Below are positions 1-5,589 of a DNA stretch of 17,160 bases, in pieces. The translations under genes were made by a program, and so were the position numbers. Under the pieces are notes generated by a model, which was given only the letters and a program-made list of their open reading frames with translations, had not been told where the DNA came from and did not search any database. Source of the stretch: ZC4RG19 sp017577565 (GTDB taxonomy: Bacteria > Actinomycetota > Acidimicrobiia > Acidimicrobiales > VFJN01); NCBI GenBank assembly GCA_047459075.1, contig VSCH01000060.1, positions 1 through 17,160 of the forward strand, read 5' to 3'. Each line of letters begins with the position of its first letter. The stretch's first letter is position 1.

Positions 1-2
1 CG

Positions 3-242
3 GCCCGGCGGCAGGGCGAGCCCCGGGTCGAGGTCGTGGAGGGCGCGCCCCGGCCCACCGTGCGCCTGCGGTTCCAGCTGGCCGGCGAGGGCGACGAGGG
101 CGTCGTGGCCGAGGGGACGGAGCTCCTCGTGCTCGGTCCGCGCGACATCGTGTGGTCGCTCACGGTGACCAGCGAGGACGCCTCGATCCACGACGACCTC
201 GTCGACGCCGTCGCCCGGACCCTGACCTTCCCCGGCGAGTGA
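3..242 (+). CDS. C-terminal end of an unrecognised protein (5' truncated by window edge)
   Basis: The frame is open from the first bases to a TGA at 240-242, so this is the last 79 or so codons of a gene that begins outside the window. Codon third positions are almost all G or C, as in the sure genes nearby. A GTG at 36 could serve as a start but has no good ribosome site, and the frame is open before it, so I treat the gene as partial. The visible part looks like alternating beta strands (residues such as VRLRFQL, ELLVLG, IVWSLTV) followed by a helix (DDLVDAVARTL). This resembles the tail of small alpha/beta lipoprotein-like folds, but I do not recognise the family and assign no function. 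The 168-base gap after it holds the promoter of the first M15 gene. Confidence 0.6.
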   Translation, partial: ARRQGEPRVEVVEGAPRPTVRLRFQLAGEGDEGVVAEGTELLVLGPRDIVWSLTVTSEDASIHDDLVDAVARTLTFPGE

Positions 243-300
243 CCGCGGGCGCGCGCCCTGTCGCATCCTGACGACGGAGAGAGCTCAAACCGTCAGATCC

Positions 301-315
301 GTCACAGAGTGTGAC
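301..315. promoter_or_regulatory. Perfect dyad GTCACA-N3-TGTGAC overlapping the -35 of the first M15 gene
   Basis: GTCACA at 301-306 and TGTGAC at 310-315 form a perfect inverted repeat around GAG. The right arm overlaps the proposed -35 box at 311-316, a position suited to a transcription factor. GTCACA-type elements are known for the MtrA response regulator of mycobacteria, which controls cell-wall hydrolases; that link is inference. Confidence 0.45.
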
Positions 316-339
316 GATCTGCCGCTTGTCCTTTACAGT
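311..339 (+). promoter_or_regulatory. Promoter of first coiled-coil M15 gene (GTGACG-17-TACAGT)
   Basis: A -35-like GTGACG (311-316) and a -10-like TACAGT (334-339) are separated by exactly 17 bases, ideal for a housekeeping sigma factor. The same two boxes with the same spacing occur before the two paralogs, at 2590-2618 and 4002-4030. The start codon at 411 lies 71 bases after the -10 box. Confidence 0.6.
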
Positions 340-410
340 TTCGTGACGTCCTCGCGCTGGGGCGGGGGGACGCACGAACAGCAGCGTCGAGCAGAGCTGG
401 GGACAGGCAC

Positions 411-1769
411 ATGCTGGGCATCCATCGTCACGCGCGGCGCGTCGTCGCCGTGCTCGCACTGGGGGCCGTCGGGTCGTCGTCGGCTGCGGAGGTCCCCTCG
501 GGTCTGGACACCGCCGCGCAGGCGCGGGTCGAGGTCGCCGTCGAGGTCGCCGGCGACGTCGACCCCGGCACGGCGCCCGCCGGCACGGTCGTCGAGGCGT
601 TGCGCGACCTCGACGGCGCCCTGGTCGAGCAGGCCGCCGACGTCGCCGAGGCCGAGGCCGCCGCCGAGGCCGCCCGGGCCGAGGCCGAGGAGGCGGCGGC
701 CGCGCTGGAGGCGGCGGAGGAGCGGGTGGCCGAGCTGCGGGGCGGTCCGCCCGTCGCCGCGCCGGTCGACCCGCCGGCCGGCGACGTCGTCGGGGTGCTC
801 GACCTCGGCGGGCCCACCACCGTGGCGGTCGACGAGGACGCGGAGGTCACGACGCCGGCCGAGGCCGAGGCCGAGCGCGACGACGCCGCCGAGGCCGCCG
901 CCCGGGCCGCCGAGGCGGCCGAGGAGGCCGCCGCCGAGGCCGAGGAGGCCCGGGCCGTGCTGGAGGCGATCGAGGCGCGCGAGTCGTCCTTCGTCGAGGA
1001 GGTCGAGGCCCGCGTGCGGTCGGCGGCCGAGCCCGACCCCGCCGAGGGCACGGCCAAGGGCGAGGCGGCCGCCGGCGGCGCGGCGCCGGACGGCGGCGCC
1101 GACGAGGTCGCCGACATCGCCACCGCCCTCGACGAGATCACCCGGTCACGGCCCGAGCGGCTGGCCGCCGCGGCCGGCGAGGCCGACCCCCGCCGGCCGG
1201 AGGCCGAGGAGCGGCCCGCCGAGGAGGGCGAGGACCGGGAGGCCGCGGGGCGCGGCCGGGGCGAGGGCGACCGCGCCCGGCAGGCCCCCGCCGAGCCGGC
1301 ACCGGCCCCGCCCACGCCTCCGCCGCCCCTGGTGCTGCCCGACCCCCGGGGCTCGGCCTCGGGTGCGGTCGTCCCTGCCTGGTGCCCGAACGGCCAGCCC
1401 GTGATCGTCGACGCCTCGATCGGCGGGAACGTCCAGGCCTTGCTCAACGACGCCCACGCCCAAGGGGTCGACATCTGCGCCAAGAGCGCCTTCCGGCCCT
1501 ACGCCGAGCAGGTCGAGCTGCGGCGCCAGAACTGCGGCGACTCGGACCACGCCATCTTCCACGCGCCCCCGTCGTCGTGCTCGCCGCCGACGGCCCGCCC
1601 CGGCACCTCGTACCACGAGACCGGGTTGGCCGTGGACTTCTCCTGCCTGGACGGTCAGCCGATGACCCGGGAGAGCCCCTGCTTCCGGTGGCTGGCGGCC
1701 AACGCCCACCGCTACCACCTCCACAACCTGCCGAGCGAGCCCTGGCACTGGTCGGTCACCGGGCGGTGA
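411..1769 (+). CDS. Secreted coiled-coil protein with C-terminal M15 (VanY-type D-Ala-D-Ala carboxypeptidase) domain, paralog 1
   Basis: The 452-residue product is predicted to be exported and to trim or cleave peptidoglycan stem peptides. Residues 1-26 look like a Sec signal (RHARR, then VVAVLALGAV). Two Ala/Glu coiled-coil stretches (about 60-112 and 150-205) are followed by a long Glu/Arg/Pro-rich linker (205-318). The M15 domain spans about 322-452, with the zinc and catalytic set visible: Arg362 in SAFRP, His402 and Asp409 in HETGLAVD, Glu443 and His446 in EPWHW. Six cysteines (325, 356, 375, 390, 412, 424) suggest three disulfides. The ATG at 411 has GGGGA seven bases upstream. It is the most diverged of three paralogs in the window: its coiled coil lacks the FVNPP break seen in the other two but keeps the FxxxVEARV motif (194-202). 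The family call is firm; the substrate is inferred from the family. Confidence 0.88.
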   Translation: MLGIHRHARRVVAVLALGAVGSSSAAEVPSGLDTAAQARVEVAVEVAGDVDPGTAPAGTVVEALRDLDGALVEQAADVAEAEAAAEAARAEAEEAAAALEAAEERVAELRGGPPVAAPVDPPAGDVVGVLDLGGPTTVAVDEDAEVTTPAEAEAERDDAAEAAARAAEAAEEAAAEAEEARAVLEAIEARESSFVEEVEARVRSAAEPDPAEGTAKGEAAAGGAAPDGGADEVADIATALDEITRSRPERLAAAAGEADPRRPEAEERPAEEGEDREAAGRGRGEGDRARQAPAEPAPAPPTPPPPLVLPDPRGSASGAVVPAWCPNGQPVIVDASIGGNVQALLNDAHAQGVDICAKSAFRPYAEQVELRRQNCGDSDHAIFHAPPSSCSPPTARPGTSYHETGLAVDFSCLDGQPMTRESPCFRWLAANAHRYHLHNLPSEPWHWSVTGR

Positions 1770-1781
1770 GCCCGGTGACCG
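1753..1781. terminator. Hairpin between convergent M15 gene and crotonase gene
   Basis: An 11-bp perfect stem (CGGTCACCGGG 1753-1763 with CCCGGTGACCG 1771-1781) has a 7-base loop. The TGA stop of the M15 gene (1767-1769) lies inside the loop, and the crotonase gene stop (1794-1796) is 12 bases away. No T-tract follows, as is common in GC-rich actinobacteria. It probably acts in both directions. Confidence 0.55.
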
Positions 1782-1793
1782 GCGCCGGGGCGG

Positions 1794-2549
1794 TCAGCGG
1801 CGCGAGCTGATGCGCTGCTGCAGGGCGGCCAGGCGCTCCGCGAAGGCGGGCTGGTTGATCGACCACACCTGCGGCTCGAGCTCGCGCTCGACCGCCGCGG
1901 CGTGGTCGTCGATGGTGCGCACGTCGCGCATCGTCTCCTTCACCCGCCGCACGAGCTCGCGGGGCGCGCCCGCGGCGGCGGCCGCCATCTCCCGGCAGGT
2001 GGCCAGCAGCCGGTCGTCGGGGACGCAGTCCCAGGCCAGCCCGACCTCCTTCGCCCTGGCGCCGTCGAGCACCCGGCCGAACAGCACGGTCGCGGCTGCC
2101 ACCTGCGGGCCGACCCGGTGCTGCATCATCCAGGTGTGGCCGCCGCCCGGGTGGATGCCGAGCTGCAGGAACCGGGTGTCGAACCGGGCCGACTCGGCGG
2201 CGACGATCACGTCGCAGACGAGCGCCATGTTCACGCCGGCGCCGACCGCGGCCCCGTTGACCGCGGCGATGGTCGGCAGCGGCGACCGGGCGATGCGCAG
2301 GAACCCCTCGTAGATCCGCAGCAGCCCCTCGCGCTGGCCCTCGCCGAGGTGCGAGAGGTCGGCGCCGGCGCAGAAGGCCGGCGGCGCCCCGGTCACGACG
2401 ACGGCGCCCACGTCGGCGTCGCCCTCGACCGCGTCCAGCGCGGCGACGATCTCGTCGACCATCGGCAGGGTCAGCGAGTTGCGGCGCTCGGGGGCGTTCA
2501 GGGTGACGACGGCGACGCCGTCGGTCGTCTCGGTGAGGACCTCGGCCAT
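1794..2549 (-). CDS. Enoyl-CoA hydratase/isomerase (crotonase) family protein lacking both canonical catalytic glutamates
   Basis: At 251 residues this is the normal length of a single-domain crotonase. The oxyanion-hole segments are present: AFCAGADL (58-65) and NGAAVGAG (98-105), followed by the CDV of the family signature and the GIHPGGG loop (131-137). Crotonases act on acyl-CoA thioesters in the cytoplasm. When the sequence is laid on rat mitochondrial hydratase, the two catalytic glutamates (Glu144 in GGxxEL and Glu164 in GQPE) correspond to Asn107 (GAGVNMAL) and Phe127 (FDTRF). Ordinary enoyl-CoA hydration is therefore doubtful, and the true reaction is unknown. The ATG at 2549 is preceded by CAGACT and 7 bases, a leaderless-type start, with no Shine-Dalgarno. 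It lies opposite in strand between two M15 paralogs and has no obvious functional link to them. Confidence 0.88.
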   Translation of the reverse strand: MAEVLTETTDGVAVVTLNAPERRNSLTLPMVDEIVAALDAVEGDADVGAVVVTGAPPAFCAGADLSHLGEGQREGLLRIYEGFLRIARSPLPTIAAVNGAAVGAGVNMALVCDVIVAAESARFDTRFLQLGIHPGGGHTWMMQHRVGPQVAAATVLFGRVLDGARAKEVGLAWDCVPDDRLLATCREMAAAAAGAPRELVRRVKETMRDVRTIDDHAAAVERELEPQVWSINQPAFAERLAALQQRISSRR

Positions 2550-2556
2550 GCGGCGC

Positions 2557-2562
2557 AGTCTG
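2557..2562 (-). promoter_or_regulatory. -10 box (CAGACT) of leaderless crotonase gene
   Basis: Read on the minus strand, CAGACT is followed by 7 bases (2556-2550) and then ATG at 2549. The spacing would put the transcript start at or next to the start codon, and no ribosome site is visible. Confidence 0.4.
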
Positions 2563-2589
2563 GCACCCCGGCGGGCGGGCCGGGGTCCT

Positions 2590-2618
2590 GTGACAGGCGC
2601 GTCGCGTTTCGTTACATT
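2590..2618 (+). promoter_or_regulatory. Promoter of second coiled-coil M15 gene (GTGACA-17-TACATT)
   Basis: GTGACA (2590-2595) and TACATT (2613-2618) are spaced by exactly 17 bases. The core TTCGTTACATT is identical to that of the third paralog. The -35 box sits in a short odd palindrome CCTGTGACAGG (2587-2597). The start codon at 2706 is 87 bases beyond the -10 box, leaving a long untranslated leader. Confidence 0.65.
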
Positions 2619-2705
2619 CGGGCTCGCCGCCGCTGGGGGCGGCGCGACCGGGCGCCGCGACGCCCATCGATCGCCGTCCTGGTCACCTGGGTTCCCGCAT
2701 CGCTC

Positions 2706-3956
2706 ATGTCCGCACGCCGCCGTCCGCTGCTCACCCTCGTCCTGTCGGCGCTCGTCGCCACCGCCGTCGCCCCGTCGGCACCCGCCGCCGCCCAGCAGGA
2801 GCCCTCAGGGCGGGACGAGGCCGGGGCCGAGCAGGCGCTCGTGACCGTCGACATCGACGTGCTGCGGGCCGACACCGCGGACGTCAACGCCACGCTCGCC
2901 GAGGTGCGCGAGAACGTCGCGACCCAGAAGCAGATGCTGGCCGACGCCGAGGCCGCGGTCGAGACGGCGAAGGCCGAGCTGGCGGCCGCCGAGGCCGCGC
3001 TGGCCGAGACGCAGGCCCGGCTGGACGCCGTCAACGTCGAGGTCGACCTCGTCGTCGTCGACTCGTTCGTCAACCCGCCGGTGGAGTCGGCCTTCGAGGC
3101 CCTCACCGCCGAGGACCTGACCGAGGCGACGGTCAAGCAGTCGATCCTCGACCGCAACGCCGAGCGCAACGCGGCGACGCTCGACGAGTACCTCGCGCTG
3201 CGGGAGCAGCTGGAGGCGGAGGAGGCCGCCCGCGAGGAGGCCGCCGAGGCGGCGGCCGCGGCCGAGGCGGAGGCCGAGGCGGCGCTCGCCGACGTCGAGG
3301 CGGCGGTCAGCCAGGAGGTGGCGTTCGCCCTCGAGGTCGAGCGCCGCGTCGAGCAGCGCCTGGCCGAGGCCGACGCCCTCCAGGACGTCGACCCCGAGCT
3401 CGCCGAGCAGATCCGCGCCCGCGAGGCCGAGCTGGCCGCCCTGCTCGAGGAGCTCGACGAGGAGGTGCAGGCCGAGCGGGCCCGGGCCCGGTCGGCCGAG
3501 CTGGCGGCCATCGCCGAGGCCAACCGGGGTGGGACGGGCATCAAGCCGGTGCCCGGCGGCGTCACCGACGTCGCCTGCCCGGGCGGCGGCGTCGTGCAGG
3601 TCGCGGGGGACATCGCCGACCAGGTCGAGCGCCTCCTCACGGACGCCTACGAGGAGGGCATCTCGATGTGCGGCTACGGCTACCGCGACCCCGCCGAGCA
3701 GATCGCGGTGCGCCGGCGCAACTGCGGCACCTCGTACTACGCCATCTACCAGGCGCCGTCGTCGTACTGCTCGCCGCCCACCGCCCGGCCCGGCTCGTCG
3801 ATGCACGAGCAGGGCCTGGCCATCGACTTCACCTCCGGCGGCTCGACGATCGGCTACGGCAGCGCGGGCTACCAGTGGCTGCGCGCCAACGGCTCGAACT
3901 ACGGCCTCTACAACCTGCCGGGCGAGCCCTGGCACTGGTCGGTCGACGGCAACTGA
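2706..3956 (+). CDS. Secreted coiled-coil protein with C-terminal M15 (VanY-type) peptidase domain, paralog 2
   Basis: 416 residues. Residues 1-29 form a clear Sec signal peptide (RRR, a hydrophobic run, then APAAAQ). A long Ala/Glu coiled coil follows (about 50-275), broken at residues 119-125 by DSFVNPP, then QEVAFALEVERRV (203-215) and a short linker. The M15 domain (about 288-416) has Arg327 (YRDP), His367 and Asp374 (MHEQGLAID), and Glu407 and His410 (EPWHW), all the expected zinc and catalytic residues. It has only four cysteines (291, 322, 340, 355); the third pair of its paralogs is absent. The antiparallel coiled coil with a mid-break recalls RipC/PcsB hydrolases that are activated by FtsX, but here it carries an M15 domain. 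The ATG at 2706 is the first plausible start after the promoter; no strong ribosome site is visible. The enzyme class is firm; the FtsX idea is inference. Confidence 0.9.
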   Translation: MSARRRPLLTLVLSALVATAVAPSAPAAAQQEPSGRDEAGAEQALVTVDIDVLRADTADVNATLAEVRENVATQKQMLADAEAAVETAKAELAAAEAALAETQARLDAVNVEVDLVVVDSFVNPPVESAFEALTAEDLTEATVKQSILDRNAERNAATLDEYLALREQLEAEEAAREEAAEAAAAAEAEAEAALADVEAAVSQEVAFALEVERRVEQRLAEADALQDVDPELAEQIRAREAELAALLEELDEEVQAERARARSAELAAIAEANRGGTGIKPVPGGVTDVACPGGGVVQVAGDIADQVERLLTDAYEEGISMCGYGYRDPAEQIAVRRRNCGTSYYAIYQAPSSYCSPPTARPGSSMHEQGLAIDFTSGGSTIGYGSAGYQWLRANGSNYGLYNLPGEPWHWSVDGN

Positions 3957-4000
3957 GCACGGCGCGTCCCGGGCCCTGCCGCCATCGCGCGTGGTGGGGT

Positions 4001-4017
4001 GGTGACACACGGTCACC
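4001..4017. promoter_or_regulatory. Dyad GGTGAC-N5-GTCACC overlapping the -35 of the third M15 gene
   Basis: GGTGAC (4001-4006) and GTCACC (4012-4017) form a perfect 6-bp inverted repeat with a 5-base spacer. The left arm is part of the proposed -35 box. Arm sequence and placement resemble the dyad before the first paralog at 301-315, although the arms point the opposite way. A shared regulator is possible but unproven. Confidence 0.4.
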
Positions 4018-4030
4018 CGTTCGTTACATT
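4002..4030 (+). promoter_or_regulatory. Promoter of third coiled-coil M15 gene (GTGACA-17-TACATT)
   Basis: GTGACA (4002-4007) and TACATT (4025-4030) have a 17-base spacer. The last 11 bases (TTCGTTACATT) are identical to the promoter at 2590-2618, while the spacer otherwise differs, which argues for selection rather than recent copying of the whole region. Confidence 0.65.
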
Positions 4031-4101
4031 TCCGGCCACTTTGACCATCGTCCGATCGGGGAGCGCGCCCGGTGCGCGCTCCGCTGGAGGTTCACAGCGA
4101 C

Positions 4102-5526
4102 GTGGCACCCTCCCGTCACCGCAGGGCGGGCATCCGACTGCTGGTCGTGGCCGGCGTGAGCTTCGCCGTGCTCGGCACCGACGCGGGCAGCGCGCACCAG
4201 CCCGACCCCGAGGCGACGGAGCGGCAGCTCGAGGAGGTGCGGGCCAGGAAGGGCGAGGTCGAGCTGGAGATCGACGCGCTCGAGGCCGCGGACGCCGAGG
4301 TCCAGGCCGCACTCGCGGCGCTGGAGGCCAACGTGGCCACGCAGCGCGCCGAGCTGGACGAGGCCGAGCGCGCCCTGGCCGCCGCCGAGGCCGAGGTCGA
4401 GGCGGCCGAGGCCGAGATCGCCGAGCAGGAGGAGCGGATCGCCGAGCTGAACGGCGCGATCGACGCGCTGGTCGTCGACGCGTTCGTCAACCCGCCCGCA
4501 GCCAGCACCCTCGACAGCTTCCGCGCCGACTCGCTGTCGGACGCCACCGTCAAGCAGGCGCTGCTCGACATCCAGGCCGACGCCGACGCCGACCTGCTCG
4601 ACCAGCTCGAGCAGGCCTACGAGGACCTCGAGGTCGACAAGGCCGAGAAGGAGGAGCTGGTCGCCGAGGCCGAGGAGCGGCGCGCCGAGGCCGAGTCCGA
4701 GCTGACCGAGCTGGAGAACGCGCTGGCCCAGCAGGAGGCCTTCGCCGCCGACGTCGAGGCGCGCCTGGACGCCAAGCTCGCCGAGGCCGAATCCCTCCGG
4801 GTCTTCGACGAGGCGCTGGCCGAGCGGTTGGCCCAGGAGCAGGCCGAGGTCGCCGCCGCGCTGCGGGCCGCGCAGGAGGCCGCCGCCCAGCGTGAGGCCG
4901 AGGAGCAGGCCGCGGCCGAGCGGGCGGCCGCCGCGCAGGCCGCGACGGCGCAGCCGTCGGGCGGCGGGTCGTCGGGCTCGTCCGCCGCCGGCTCGCCGTC
5001 GGGTGGGGGCTCGTCCACCGGCGGCTCGTCCGGCGGCTCCACGAGCTCCTCGGGCGGTTCGTCCGGCTCGTCCGGCGGCAGCAGCACCCCGCCCCGATCG
5101 GTCGTCCAGCCGGCTCCCGGCGGTCTGGCCACGGTCACGTGCCCCTACGGCGGGTCGATCACCGTGGCGGGCAGCATCGCCGGGAACGTCCAGGCGCTGC
5201 TGAACCACGCGGCGGCCGAGGGCGTGTCGCTGTGCGCCAGCAGCGGCTGGCGGGACCCGCAGAAGCAGATCGCGCTGCGGCGGCAGAACTGCGGCACCTC
5301 GTACTACGCCATCTACGAGATGTCCCCGTCGCTGTGCAACCCGCCGACCGCCCGGCCGGGCACCTCGATGCACGAGCGGGGCCTCGCCATCGACTTCAGC
5401 TGCAACGGCGGCGGCGCGATCCGGCGGGGCAACTCCTGCTGGAACTTCCTCGCCGCCCACGCCAGCTCCTACGGGCTCTACAACCTGCCGAGCGAGCCCT
5501 GGCACTGGTCCACGACCGGTCGCTGA
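4102..5526 (+). CDS. Secreted coiled-coil protein with Ser/Gly linker and C-terminal M15 (VanY-type) peptidase domain, paralog 3
   Basis: 474 residues from the GTG at 4102, chosen because GGAGG lies at 4086-4090 and the signal peptide then has a normal short n-region (RHRRAG, LLVVAGVSFAVLG). A GTG at 4072 with GGGGAG before it is an alternative and would add 10 residues. A coiled coil (about 36-282) contains the break DAFVNPP (126-132) and QEAFAADVEARL (211-222). A Ser/Gly-rich flexible linker (about 285-328) and the M15 domain (about 339-474) follow. Active-site residues are Arg384 (WRDP), His424 and Asp431 (MHERGLAID), and Glu465 and His468 (EPWHW). Cysteines 347, 378, 397, 412, 434 and 446 suggest three disulfides. 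The catalytic domain is closest to paralog 1 in sequence, the coiled coil to paralog 2. The likely role is peptidoglycan peptide trimming outside the membrane. Confidence 0.9.
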   Translation: MAPSRHRRAGIRLLVVAGVSFAVLGTDAGSAHQPDPEATERQLEEVRARKGEVELEIDALEAADAEVQAALAALEANVATQRAELDEAERALAAAEAEVEAAEAEIAEQEERIAELNGAIDALVVDAFVNPPAASTLDSFRADSLSDATVKQALLDIQADADADLLDQLEQAYEDLEVDKAEKEELVAEAEERRAEAESELTELENALAQQEAFAADVEARLDAKLAEAESLRVFDEALAERLAQEQAEVAAALRAAQEAAAQREAEEQAAAERAAAAQAATAQPSGGGSSGSSAAGSPSGGGSSTGGSSGGSTSSSGGSSGSSGGSSTPPRSVVQPAPGGLATVTCPYGGSITVAGSIAGNVQALLNHAAAEGVSLCASSGWRDPQKQIALRRQNCGTSYYAIYEMSPSLCNPPTARPGTSMHERGLAIDFSCNGGGAIRRGNSCWNFLAAHASSYGLYNLPSEPWHWSTTGR

Positions 5527-5530
5527 TCCA

Positions 5531-5549
5531 CCCCGGCCGGCCGGCGGGG
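5531..5549. terminator. Possible imperfect hairpin after the third M15 gene
   Basis: CCCCGGCCGG followed by CCGGCGGGG is nearly self-complementary, starting 5 bases after the stop codon. There is no T-tract. It may end the M15 transcript before the separate promoter of the next gene. Confidence 0.3.
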
Positions 5550-5589
5550 CCAGAATGGCGCCCCGAGGGTGTGTCGGAGGGGGAGGCCG

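Noticed and set aside
301..315. CRP/GlxR-type operator
   Set aside because: The arms are in the opposite orientation (TCACA before TGTGA) with only 3 bases between, so it does not fit TGTGA-N6-TCACA.
343..1404. An alternative plus-strand frame overlapping M15 paralog 1
   Set aside because: It is an Arg/Pro-rich shadow frame that starts inside the leader and has no family features.
1902..2705. N-terminal extension of M15 paralog 2
   Set aside because: The frame is open upstream but is antisense to the crotonase gene and runs through the promoter at 2590-2618; the signal peptide starts at the ATG at 2706.
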